Shown here: piece after piece, positions 27,489-36,392 of the stretch
Position numbering within the stretch: position 1 is the first letter of the stretch
How the letters are laid out: each line of letters begins with the position of its first letter
IMG/VR virus record: IMGVR_UViG_3300046817_000760
Coordinates: 1 to 56,899 of that record
Direction: 5' to 3' (one strand)
Length of the DNA stretch: 56,899 bases
Origin: a virus
Notes under the pieces: model-generated
Databases searched by the model: none
The model's input: the letters and a program-made list of their open reading frames with translations, nothing else
What the model was told of the DNA's origin: nothing
Position numbers and translations under genes: made by a program

Positions 27489-29618
27489 TCACAAGTTGCC
27501 CTCGGACACCCACGTTCCAGGCGTGCCGGCGACCGTGCAGATCCAACCCTTCGGCGAGCCGACTGCAGCCGTAGCGTTGAACACCCGGTCCCCTACGGAG
27601 AAGGACCCCTGGGCTGCCACGGGAACTGCTGTCCCGTACATGACGGTATGCCCGCCTAGCCGGACAGCTCCCGTGGGGGAGTAGTCCGTGCGCTGCTTCA
27701 GCGCCTGGGAGCCATTGTCGAAGCTGTCTAGCCGCGCGAAGTAATCAATCTCGATCGTGGCGTAACCGCCTGCAGCTAGCCCTGCGTCAAACAAAACGTC
27801 CAGACGATGGGTATCTGTACCGTTCACCTGTGCTGTGTTGAACACCTCCTGTCCGTTTGTCTGGGCAGGGGGCGAGAATAGTGCCGTGATGTTTATGCCA
27901 TTGAACGTGGCTGTGTCCTGCAAAAAGGCTTGAGACGCCAAGAATGCAGTGCTGGAGTACACCCGGATTGCTGCCAACATGCCTACTGGAAGATTAGAAA
28001 ACGAGACGTTCTGACCTGCGACATAACGAATCGTGTTTGACCACGTTCTACGCTCCCTCTTGATACCCCCGTGTTCGAAGTACCCGAAATGGGTCCCTAA
28101 AGACATGGCCAGCACGCGCGGGCCTGCGAGCGTAAAGTCCTCGGTTCGTGCCAACAGAGACGACGTCCCGAAGTAAGAAACGACTTGCTTATCCTGGACA
28201 GTGGAGGTGAAGGTGCCCCGCCGAACCACCACGCCTGTGCAACCACCTCCGATCGAGATCATTGCATCAGACCCCGCTCCGGGGGACGCATCAGAGCCGT
28301 ACGAGATGTGCAGGTTCTCGATAAGTACGCCGCGGCACTGCGTCTCCAAGTACACAGCAAAACGCTCAATGTCTTCGGCAAAGATGTTACGAGCTGAAGC
28401 GTTGCGGCAGCCGTTGAAAGAGATGACCCCCCCTGCAGCGCTGTGGGCATTGCGGTCTACGTGCCTCGCGTAGATGTTGCGGAATTCCACGTTTTCACAG
28501 TTGCTCTGTCCAACGGGGCCGTTGCTACTGCGGATGAAGATGTCCCGCACAACCACGTTTCTGCCGAAGATCACGTTGCCCGTGATGTTCTGGATGATAC
28601 CGGGAGTCATGTCAGTCGCGAAGTTGCCGATCTGACAGTTCTGGCAAATGGAGGCTGGCTTTATAATCCTGTTTGAGAACGTGAACGGATTAGGGATGGC
28701 CTCGCTGACGCCAACACGCAGGGTGACGACTTGGCCTACCACGGACTCCACAATATCGAAATACTTTACGTACCACTCGTTGGGGTCCCCGGGGTCTGAC
28801 CCGAAGAAGCAGAACACATCATCCCCCGGGACCCATCCAGTCAGGTCCCCAACTACGGTGAATGTGCGATCCCCAACGGCCAGGGTGCCTGTTCCAAAAG
28901 TAACTTCGTTCGTCCCCATCTCCGAGACGGCCAGGAAGTTGTCATTTTGCCCAACAGTAGCCGCAGTCAACTTTATTGTAGTGGTTGACCCCTGCCCTAG
29001 TAGGCTGACAGACCCACGAATGATGGGGCTCACCGGATACGAATAGGTCCGCGGTCCCATGGTCACAGTCCCTGACGGGAAGGCAGTGTCTAGAGCTCGC
29101 TGGATGCAATCCGTGGCGTTGAAACCAAACCAGTCCACATGGTACTCCCCCGCAGGGTGTAGCCGTAGCCAACGGCCCGTAGGGGCGGAGCCGATCACCG
29201 TGCCGCCGTTCGTCGGGGTTGTGGACGACACGTTCCAGTAGAAGTTCCCACCACCCCCATCACCAGGAGTGTAGTAACCCAAGAGCGTGGCAACCTGGCC
29301 AGCTGCACCACCCGCCAAAGCAGCCAAATCGGCTATCGTGTTGACAAACAATCCACCCCCTCCCGAGCCAGGAGGTCCCTGTGGACCTGGGGGCCCAGAC
29401 GGGCCTGGGGGTCCAACCACGACTACGGGAGGCAAGGGTGAAGGGTTAGGGTTTTCTGCTTCGCTATCACGAGACAGCAAAGCGCCTTCACGGACCAGCC
29501 CGTCAATCTCATCAGTCTTCGTGACCGTGGCCCCGTCTGCCGTGATGACGGTGCCGTTGTCGAGCGTGACCGTCTCGTTGACCTCGGGGTTTGGCCATAC
29601 ATCTAGGAGAGTGGCCAT
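27489..29618 (-). CDS. Tailspike / beta-helix receptor-binding protein
   Basis: 709 aa. A short N-terminal adaptor region, then a collagen-like Gly-x-x segment (GPPGPSGPPGPQGPPGS, 69-85), an LLGYYTPGDGGGGNFYW segment typical of phage spike entry domains, and a long pectate-lyase-like right-handed beta-helix (repeated V-x-F-x-N and N-C-x-N-x-x-F-x-N strands, such as NCENVEFRN and GCRNASARN). Probably trimeric and binds or degrades surface polysaccharide. Active-site residues were not located. Confidence 0.8.
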   Translation of the reverse strand: MATLLDVWPNPEVNETVTLDNGTVITADGATVTKTDEIDGLVREGALLSRDSEAENPNPSPLPPVVVVGPPGPSGPPGPQGPPGSGGGGLFVNTIADLAALAGGAAGQVATLLGYYTPGDGGGGNFYWNVSSTTPTNGGTVIGSAPTGRWLRLHPAGEYHVDWFGFNATDCIQRALDTAFPSGTVTMGPRTYSYPVSPIIRGSVSLLGQGSTTTIKLTAATVGQNDNFLAVSEMGTNEVTFGTGTLAVGDRTFTVVGDLTGWVPGDDVFCFFGSDPGDPNEWYVKYFDIVESVVGQVVTLRVGVSEAIPNPFTFSNRIIKPASICQNCQIGNFATDMTPGIIQNITGNVIFGRNVVVRDIFIRSSNGPVGQSNCENVEFRNIYARHVDRNAHSAAGGVISFNGCRNASARNIFAEDIERFAVYLETQCRGVLIENLHISYGSDASPGAGSDAMISIGGGCTGVVVRRGTFTSTVQDKQVVSYFGTSSLLARTEDFTLAGPRVLAMSLGTHFGYFEHGGIKRERRTWSNTIRYVAGQNVSFSNLPVGMLAAIRVYSSTAFLASQAFLQDTATFNGINITALFSPPAQTNGQEVFNTAQVNGTDTHRLDVLFDAGLAAGGYATIEIDYFARLDSFDNGSQALKQRTDYSPTGAVRLGGHTVMYGTAVPVAAQGSFSVGDRVFNATAAVGSPKGWICTVAGTPGTWVSEGNL

Positions 29619-29619
29619 G

Positions 29620-31119
29620 TCAGCTCACCAGTCCCGTTCTGGTCAGAATCGCGTTGTAGACAATGGCGTACTCTTCCGAGGTCAGCTCGCGGTCAAAGAC
29701 GAGCAGACTCTCCCATGCCGCTCGCATCACATCCGAGGCACTTCGACCCAAGGTCATCACCTGCGAACTGGACGACGGTCCTGCAAGTAAGATGTTGTTC
29801 GTGGAGACCGCGGACCCGGAGACCTTGAGCGTTGCTCGGGGAGTGCCGGCATCACGTTGGCGCCACGACACCAAGGTTCCAACACCTTGGACCTGTGGGG
29901 GGCCTGCAATGCTCGACACTGCTGTTGCAGCGTCAATCGCAAATGCCTGGATAGTGCCCACGCCCGGTGTAGAGAAAAGAGTAAAGCCCGTAACACCTGC
30001 AGCTATCCCCGTCGCAGACGCTAACAGCAGGCTGTTTTGCGTCGGGTTCTGGGGTGCATACGCGAAAAACACTGTCGCCCCCGTACCCCTGACCAAAAAG
30101 TTCCAAGAGCTAGCAACCAGGTTGCTGGTATAAGAGCTGGCTCCGCCAAAGATGGCCGCAGGCGCACCTCCGAACAACGCGGACGGCGTAGGAGCAACTA
30201 CTTGCTGTGCTACCGCAGCACCAAAGCTGTGGCCTATACGCGCCTTGTCGAGGAAGGCAGAGGCATTCGCTCCGGCCAACGTAAAGGCCCCGGCCCTGAA
30301 ATCGCAGAAGGGCACCAACTTTAGGATTTCACGGTCTGGACCGACAATTGCCGGGGAGGCGATGGCATAGCGATCCTGGATGTACTCCCGGACGATCTGC
30401 CTCTCGTACTCGGAGAGGACTCGCCGAAAGACAAGAGTCTCACACCAGCGCATGTGCGGGCCATAACCCCCGGATGCTCCGATCTTCAGCGGGCCAACGT
30501 CCCCCGCAGCCGGTGCCAGAGGGACGGCAACGGTGTTCATTGCGCCTAGAGGGGTGGACAGGACACTCTCCAGTGGAGCCCCGTCCTTCCATGCCCAGTC
30601 AACGTACAAGGCGGTATTCAGTGCCACCACTCCAGCCGGGGACAACTGCGATAGGATGGCTGGTGAAGCGTCAATCTGGATATTGAGCTGGCCCGATGGG
30701 TTGAAGTTTAGGTTCGTCCCGTTGTTGCCCGCAAAAGTCGTGACGACCACATCCACGAGTGGGCCGAATCCCGTAGGGGCGAAGACGACAAAGGTCTCGG
30801 CTCCTGCGCCAGCTTGCATGAACTTCCAGTCTGTTGCTGGAAGGTTGCTCTGAAAGTACGTGTCCCCTGTGAAGCTTATAGACTTGGCACCCCCAAAGAG
30901 AATGTCAGGGACAGGTGCGGCAGCCACAGTAGCCCCTGTCACGAGGACGTCTGCACCCTTCCTATTAGGGATGGTCTGCACGTTGGGGCCAGACAGAGTG
31001 ACCGTGTCCGCACGGTATTGATAGTCAGGCAAGAGGGCATCGAGCGCGGCCTCGGCGGCACTCTTCCCAATCCCTCCACCATGGAAGAGATCCCTGATCC
31101 TCCGCCCTCCACGTCTCAT
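29620..31119 (-). CDS. Tandem lectin-like (concanavalin/LamG) virion protein
   Basis: 499 aa made of two related halves (about 35-245 and 255-499). Both contain a 'DILFGG...SNL.A..W.F' segment, a 'VVFAP / VFFAYAP' strand and a closing 'RVLSEYERQIV / RELTSEEYAIV' helix, the signature of jelly-roll lectin domains found in tail fibres. Ends overlapping the next gene. Likely a carbohydrate-binding tail or capsid decoration protein. Confidence 0.7.
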   Translation of the reverse strand: MRRGGRRIRDLFHGGGIGKSAAEAALDALLPDYQYRADTVTLSGPNVQTIPNRKGADVLVTGATVAAAPVPDILFGGAKSISFTGDTYFQSNLPATDWKFMQAGAGAETFVVFAPTGFGPLVDVVVTTFAGNNGTNLNFNPSGQLNIQIDASPAILSQLSPAGVVALNTALYVDWAWKDGAPLESVLSTPLGAMNTVAVPLAPAAGDVGPLKIGASGGYGPHMRWCETLVFRRVLSEYERQIVREYIQDRYAIASPAIVGPDREILKLVPFCDFRAGAFTLAGANASAFLDKARIGHSFGAAVAQQVVAPTPSALFGGAPAAIFGGASSYTSNLVASSWNFLVRGTGATVFFAYAPQNPTQNSLLLASATGIAAGVTGFTLFSTPGVGTIQAFAIDAATAVSSIAGPPQVQGVGTLVSWRQRDAGTPRATLKVSGSAVSTNNILLAGPSSSSQVMTLGRSASDVMRAAWESLLVFDRELTSEEYAIVYNAILTRTGLVS

Positions 31120-31544
31120 GCCCCTGTCCGCTCGCCCGAGATGGAAGCCTCGAAGAAGCCTGTGCCTGCAGAGGAGACGAAGATCAGACGTCGAGCTCTG
31201 GTCGAAATGTAATAATGCTCGGGGGTCCTATCGAGGAGGGTCTGCGCAGCTCCGGCTACCCCTGTCCCCGTCACGGAGGGGGTGTTGTAGATGAGCGTGG
31301 GAGTGGTATCGACCCCCGAGATGCCATCCTGGTCCAACAGGATCGCCCACTGGACGTCCGCTCCTATGGTCAGGAGGCGCCAGTACCTGCCCCGGCAAGC
31401 CTTAGGAATGTCCGCGGCCGTAGCAGGTCCGAAGGCCGTACTGTTCGCGACCCTGAAGATCAGGCCCGACTGATGGGTCGGGTCCGCAACATTCGAGGCG
31501 TAGGGAGCGATCACGTAAGCCGCTGCGTCGAGACGTGCAGTCAT
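31116..31544 (-). CDS. Structural hypothetical protein (142 aa)
   Basis: ATG 31544 preferred. Contains RLDAAAYVIAPYASN, YWRLLTIGADVQWAILLDQ and a beta-rich middle. Position between the endonuclease and the lectin-like gene suggests a minor tail component. Confidence 0.55.
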   Translation of the reverse strand: MTARLDAAAYVIAPYASNVADPTHQSGLIFRVANSTAFGPATAADIPKACRGRYWRLLTIGADVQWAILLDQDGISGVDTTPTLIYNTPSVTGTGVAGAAQTLLDRTPEHYYISTRARRLIFVSSAGTGFFEASISGERTGA

Positions 31545-31583
31545 GCCTCCCAATGTGAAGAAGGCAGGAGGATGGTTGCCCCA

Positions 31584-32060
31584 TCACGTCAAACGAGCGA
31601 ACTCCCCGTGCAGCGTGATGGCGGCCTTGCAGTAGGCGTCGTACGCGAGCTCGGGGGTCTCGAACCGACCAAGGTGGTAGGACTTCCCGAACTTCTTGAT
31701 CACGGCCACCCACTTTTCTCTATTCCGCGCGACCCCCTTGTACCCAGAAGTGTTTCTCTTCGTTTTGGTCCTGTTCCAATGATTCTCAAAGACCGTGCAC
31801 AGCCTCAGGTTCTCTCGGCGACAGTCTAAACCATTGCCATTGACGTGATCGACCTGCAGGCCTTGGGGCGCGTTTGTCAAAAACCTGTGAAGGTAGATAT
31901 TACTATGGCGACGTCCTTGGGACGCTTGAGCATATACCTTGCCGCAATGGACCATCGGCACGACACACCACCGCAAAGTCATCACGCGGTCATAGTCCAC
32001 ATCGTCGACCAGGGCCGTGTACCTGTCCCCGTTACGCCTCACGATTGCTATTTCGCGCAT
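31584..32060 (-). CDS. HNH/AP2-type homing endonuclease
   Basis: 158 aa from ATG 32060 (GTG 32075 is also possible). YLHRFLTNAPQGLQVDHVNGNGLDCRRENLRL is an HNH_3 core with the typical D-H-x-N-G-x-x-x-D-x-R-x-x-N. The C-terminal GYKGVARNREKWVAVIKKFGK-x-YHLGRFETPELAYDAY matches the AP2/ERF-like DNA-binding domain. It is inserted directly after the terminase gene, as homing endonucleases often are. Confidence 0.88.
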   Translation of the reverse strand: MREIAIVRRNGDRYTALVDDVDYDRVMTLRWCVVPMVHCGKVYAQASQGRRHSNIYLHRFLTNAPQGLQVDHVNGNGLDCRRENLRLCTVFENHWNRTKTKRNTSGYKGVARNREKWVAVIKKFGKSYHLGRFETPELAYDAYCKAAITLHGEFARLT

Positions 32061-32086
32061 CCCACTGGGTACCACGAACCCTGTAC

Positions 32087-33487
32087 TCAGTCGAAGAAGC
32101 CCAACCCGTTTTCTGCCCTCTCTCTTGCTCGGCGTTGCCTTTCTAGGAATGCCTCATGTGCTAGTTCTGTTGCCGTTTTGGGAGGGGGCGTTTCTTCGGG
32201 AATGTCGGTCATATGCGCGAAAATCGCGTACCGGGCCGCGTCACTAAGATGGTTCTGGAAGGACGGGTCTACCTCCTCGTGTTTCTCGTCCTTCCAAGGG
32301 AGGAGCGTCCACTCGTCCGCAAGCGTTTGTGCGGCAGGGAGCACCTTGATTCGCCCTGAACCGAGCTCCCCGTTGACTATGGCAATCTGGCCTAGTTTGC
32401 CGCGCTTGTCCGCGGGCTGTACCCAACGGTCCATCAGGTACCCATACTTACGATTGAACACACGCACGTACGCTGCGCCTAAGCCCCCACCGTCACCTAC
32501 TATCTTTTGCGGGCTCCACCGTTCAATCAGAACACGGGTGAGGTCTGCAGCATCGTCGGGCAACATCTTGTGCTGCTGCTGAGACTCCACCACGTAGACA
32601 GAGCGCGAGCCTTTGGGCGACCACACGCATACCCACGCGCACGCATCTTCGACCGTGCCGTAATCGATGCCTAGCGTGCAGAAGCCCCTTGAGACGTGGA
32701 CAGGCAAGCACTCCGAAGCATTGCGCTCATGCACGTATTGAAAGACCTGACTGTTCGTGTCGTTGACGAACTCGCCCAACCACTCTCTTTTGAAGATGGG
32801 GTTGTCCTCCGTCCACACGTTGCGGAGCAAGACCTGCTGCAGCATGGACTCCACATCACGAGGGAACCGCTTGTTCTCCCTGACTGTCCACGAGTGGATC
32901 GACCAGCCGGGAATCTTGCCTAAACAGAGGTCTGCCCAGTGGCCGATACGGGTAACACTCGGAGTACCAAACAAAGTGCATGACCCGCCCGTGTCTGATA
33001 GTGCAGGCTCCAAGACTGTCGAGATGAGTCTTGGAAGCATGTTCGAGTAAGCCTGCACTTCGTCAAATAGTGCTGCTTTGAGTTTGTATCCACGAAGCAG
33101 TTCCACAGCGCCTGCATCGGATAATCCCCAGAATAGAATCTTTGCACCCCACGGTGCAGTCCATGTCCCATCTTGCAGGTTCGGCGTGAACGGAAGCTTG
33201 TGGCGTAGCACCAGGGCATGCAGGTTCTGCCAGTGCAGACTTTTGGCCTTCTTCGCGGTCTCCGCCGCGATGACTATGACCTCCATGAACCCAGCATCCA
33301 GTGCACACAAGATCGCATCACGGTGGATGACTTCCGACTTGCCCGCGCGTCTACCAGGATGACACGCCCTGAACTGCGCCGGGTCATCGACCACAGCCAA
33401 CTGCTTATCGAACAGCTCCGCGCGAATAGCCTGCTTCCACTGCTCGCGGCGGATGAGTTCAATGATGACTTCCCGGTCTTTGCTCAT
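32087..33487 (-). CDS. terL: Terminase large subunit
   Basis: Packaging ATPase-nuclease, 466 aa. Walker A HPGRRAGKSE (43-52), Walker B AALFDEVQ (138-145), GTPSVTR coupling motif, then RNase H-like nuclease Asp residues at about 275 (GIDYG), 332 (GDGGG) and 416 (LSDAAR). It lies some 19 kb downstream of the small-terminase candidate, an unusual separation. Confidence 0.92.
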   Translation of the reverse strand: MSKDREVIIELIRREQWKQAIRAELFDKQLAVVDDPAQFRACHPGRRAGKSEVIHRDAILCALDAGFMEVIVIAAETAKKAKSLHWQNLHALVLRHKLPFTPNLQDGTWTAPWGAKILFWGLSDAGAVELLRGYKLKAALFDEVQAYSNMLPRLISTVLEPALSDTGGSCTLFGTPSVTRIGHWADLCLGKIPGWSIHSWTVRENKRFPRDVESMLQQVLLRNVWTEDNPIFKREWLGEFVNDTNSQVFQYVHERNASECLPVHVSRGFCTLGIDYGTVEDACAWVCVWSPKGSRSVYVVESQQQHKMLPDDAADLTRVLIERWSPQKIVGDGGGLGAAYVRVFNRKYGYLMDRWVQPADKRGKLGQIAIVNGELGSGRIKVLPAAQTLADEWTLLPWKDEKHEEVDPSFQNHLSDAARYAIFAHMTDIPEETPPPKTATELAHEAFLERQRRARERAENGLGFFD

Positions 33488-33524
33488 CCATCACGATGAA
33501 CAAGCAAAAGACCTGATTGCACCT

Positions 33525-36392
33525 CTAGGCCATAGCCCTGTCCGCCTTGCCCGAGACATTCTCTCCCCCAGACAGATGCGCCGTGACCGACTTCACCTGT
33601 TGCGGAAGCTCAGGCTCCGGGGGTGGTTCGTTCGCGGACATGCCTTGCCAAAAACTCATGTAATCCCCTTGCATCGAGGGATGGAGAGGGAGCTTGAGGG
33701 CCCCAGCTACGGCCAGCTGCTGGTCATAATCGAGATTCTTGTCTGCAAGCCCCTGGACCGCTGTCTGTTGGAACTCCTCCCACAAACGGGGATATTGGGA
33801 TTCGAGCACTTCATAGTCCTCGGGCAGAGCTTGCCCGTCTCCGACTCGAGCTAGAGCTTCGCTTGGATCATTCATGGCTCCGATGTAACGTGATAGTTGT
33901 TCTTCAGTCTCAGGGTCAATCTGGCGCTTGGGAGGAGGGCCCCCGAATGGGGAGGGGGGAGGCTTGGGCCCCGCCTTTTCGAGGATGAACTCGTTCTGAG
34001 CGGTCATCTTGTCTCGGAGTGCTTTGACGACTTCAGGACCGGCCTCCACCTCCATCTCCTGCCACATGGAGGTGGTTTTCTGGGCTTCGTCTGAGGTTGG
34101 GTCCTGAAGCTTCTCTGCATGGTCGATGACCTTTTCCGGGTTAATGGCTTCCTTCAAATCCCTGCCCACCGTGATGGCGGGGATCGCTTTCGGACTCACC
34201 AGGCCACTGAGCTTCGCCGCCTTCTTGACTGCCTCCTGCACCTTGACCGCCCGCTTGGCATTGCGCGCCAAGGTCGTGGACATTAGAAAGTTGCCACGCT
34301 CGCGTAGGTACTTGTTGGCAAGTCCCCCAGCCGCACCCGTGATGAGGGCGCCGGGCGTAATGCCCTCGCCCCCGGACACTGCACCTCCCACAGCTCCGCC
34401 AATAGACGCAGCCGTCCCGCCGATCAATGTGTCGCTCAGGCTGAACGTGCGGTTGGCCTCCTTGCGCCTCATCGTCTCATTCAGCAAGTCACTACCGACC
34501 GCGACCTTGGCGTATCGGTCCTTCAAGACCTGAAGCTCGTGGATGGCCTCTGGGTTCCCAGACTTCTTTGCGGCTTCCTCGGCCGCGTCCATCCAGTGCC
34601 GGTCCAGCACGCCGCGCATCTTGCGATACAGCTCTGCTTTGACGTCGTCCTGCTGCCCAAACTTGTGGTACTTCGCGCGCTTCTGATCAATGTCGATGCG
34701 GTCTCTGTTCAACGCATCGAACGAGATCTCGTCAGGGTCAATCAGTAGCTCTCCCGGCTCCCAGACTTCGGTAGTGGGCTGGGGTTTGACTCCTGTGATG
34801 TTCAGACCCGCGCCCGACTTGGGTACGTCTCCAATGGGGAGGGGCTGCCCCATCGAATCAAGTGGAATGGGCACTCTCTCGTTGCCCATGAAGTTGCCCG
34901 TACCCGCGAATGCCTCCTGAGGTGCCGTGCCCCCTTTCGGTGCTCTGAAAGCCGACTGCCTGTGCGCCATATCCGCGGTGATCTCTTCAGGTGTCGCTTC
35001 ACGGAGCTTGCCATCGGCATACTTGGACCTCTTCGGCTGCTTGAGCAGGCCAAACGAGTCGTATTCCGGTACGTATCGATTGGCCTCCAGCTTCTGGAAG
35101 TAGGGCTTGTTCTCCGAAACAAACGCCTTGTACTCCTTTGCCGTGACGCCGTGCTCTCTGGCAGGGGCAAGGACCTCGCGCTCGATCTTGTCCATGAGGC
35201 CACTGGCGCTCGGCGCATCGCCCATGCCGCCAAACTTCGCGCGTGCCTTGCCTAGCTCCTGCCCGAGAAGAGTCCGCACCACGTCCGCACGTTGCGCCGT
35301 ACCCTCAAGAGTTAGATCGCTCCCCGTGATGATGCCTTCGTCCATCAGGGTGCGGCCAACCTCGTTACCGCCACCCTTGATCCGCATCTCCGCAAGGGCA
35401 ATATCACCCTTCTTGCCGCCCAGCCCTTTGAAGGCTTTCCCATTGGCTATGTCCAGAACCTCACGACCCTCAGGAATGGCTTTTCGCGCAAGGCCAATCG
35501 CGCCCATGACAGGGGCACCGTACTTGACACCCGTGATCATCTCATCACGCATGCCCCCAAGCATCTTCTCCCCGATGCTGTCCCAGTCCTTGGTCTCGTA
35601 AGCCTTGTCCAGTGCGTCCGCTGCACCGAACGGAGCTGAACCAAGGGCTGCTTCTGTGGTGATCTCCGCGGTCTTGCCCAGGGCCTTAGAAAACAGTCCC
35701 TGCCGAATGGGCGCGACTTCCGCAGCACCTTTCAGTTTGGCTAGGGCCTTGGCCGTGTACCCCGCAACATTCGCCCCAACCTTCTCCCCAGCCCACTCGG
35801 CACCCTTACCAATCAAGCCTACGGGAGTCTTGGGCAGGAAGGCCGTGCCCACCGTGCCCGTGATCTCGCCAGCGGCATGAAGACCACGAGCTTTCTCCTC
35901 GGCCTCTTTTCTGATTGCACTCGTGGCTTCCAGGGACTGGTCAAAGTCTGACGCTAGTTCACCACTATCTAGCCCTGGCTTGGTTGCACCACGAGGGATT
36001 GGGACGTAGTTGGGGTCCGTAAGTCGCTGGGCCGAGTCGATCGGAAGAGCAGACTCGAGGCCCCTCTCCACTGCTGCCGTAGCGTAATCAAGGGGAGCTC
36101 TCGTGTTGAGCGTGACACCTTGCGCGATGCCACCAAAGCCCGACGTGATGTCTTCGCCGATCGTCGACTCTTGCCTGATTCCGTGCTCCGGTAGGGTCTT
36201 ACCCTTGAGCTTGAGCCTCGGGTCGTCCGCAGCTACGGAGTTGAAGACAGGTGGGGCCTCGGCGGGCTCTGCAACCTGTCCCCCGAACTCAGCGAACGGG
36301 TCATCAGCTTTCCCGCCGAACTCGGCAAACGCATCCGCCTGTCCACCGAACTCGGCAAAGGGGTCCGTGGCCTTCGGGTCCTTGTCTGCCAC
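33525..36392 (-). CDS. Large internal (ejection) virion protein
   Basis: 955 aa. The N-terminus carries four repeats of a DPFAEFGG-type octad (about 11-45). A long helical, Ala/Gly-rich body follows, including several glycine-rich hydrophobic stretches (LIGGTAASIGGAVGGAVSGG near 655-675) that could cross a membrane, and a C-terminal acidic tail. Size, composition and position beside two other such proteins fit an ejected internal protein of podoviruses. No lysozyme-like motif was found. Confidence 0.65.
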   Translation of the reverse strand: MADKDPKATDPFAEFGGQADAFAEFGGKADDPFAEFGGQVAEPAEAPPVFNSVAADDPRLKLKGKTLPEHGIRQESTIGEDITSGFGGIAQGVTLNTRAPLDYATAAVERGLESALPIDSAQRLTDPNYVPIPRGATKPGLDSGELASDFDQSLEATSAIRKEAEEKARGLHAAGEITGTVGTAFLPKTPVGLIGKGAEWAGEKVGANVAGYTAKALAKLKGAAEVAPIRQGLFSKALGKTAEITTEAALGSAPFGAADALDKAYETKDWDSIGEKMLGGMRDEMITGVKYGAPVMGAIGLARKAIPEGREVLDIANGKAFKGLGGKKGDIALAEMRIKGGGNEVGRTLMDEGIITGSDLTLEGTAQRADVVRTLLGQELGKARAKFGGMGDAPSASGLMDKIEREVLAPAREHGVTAKEYKAFVSENKPYFQKLEANRYVPEYDSFGLLKQPKRSKYADGKLREATPEEITADMAHRQSAFRAPKGGTAPQEAFAGTGNFMGNERVPIPLDSMGQPLPIGDVPKSGAGLNITGVKPQPTTEVWEPGELLIDPDEISFDALNRDRIDIDQKRAKYHKFGQQDDVKAELYRKMRGVLDRHWMDAAEEAAKKSGNPEAIHELQVLKDRYAKVAVGSDLLNETMRRKEANRTFSLSDTLIGGTAASIGGAVGGAVSGGEGITPGALITGAAGGLANKYLRERGNFLMSTTLARNAKRAVKVQEAVKKAAKLSGLVSPKAIPAITVGRDLKEAINPEKVIDHAEKLQDPTSDEAQKTTSMWQEMEVEAGPEVVKALRDKMTAQNEFILEKAGPKPPPSPFGGPPPKRQIDPETEEQLSRYIGAMNDPSEALARVGDGQALPEDYEVLESQYPRLWEEFQQTAVQGLADKNLDYDQQLAVAGALKLPLHPSMQGDYMSFWQGMSANEPPPEPELPQQVKSVTAHLSGGENVSGKADRAMA

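Noticed and set aside
27234-27546. Plus- and minus-strand ORFs across the holin-like gene
   Set aside because: The short leftward frame at 27276-27446 has two clear membrane helices; the others are proline- or charge-biased shadows.
31573-31584. A prophage-attachment site near the HNH/AP2 gene
   Set aside because: No dyad resembling the int-adjacent core; the sequence is one of the GGGCAACCA late elements.
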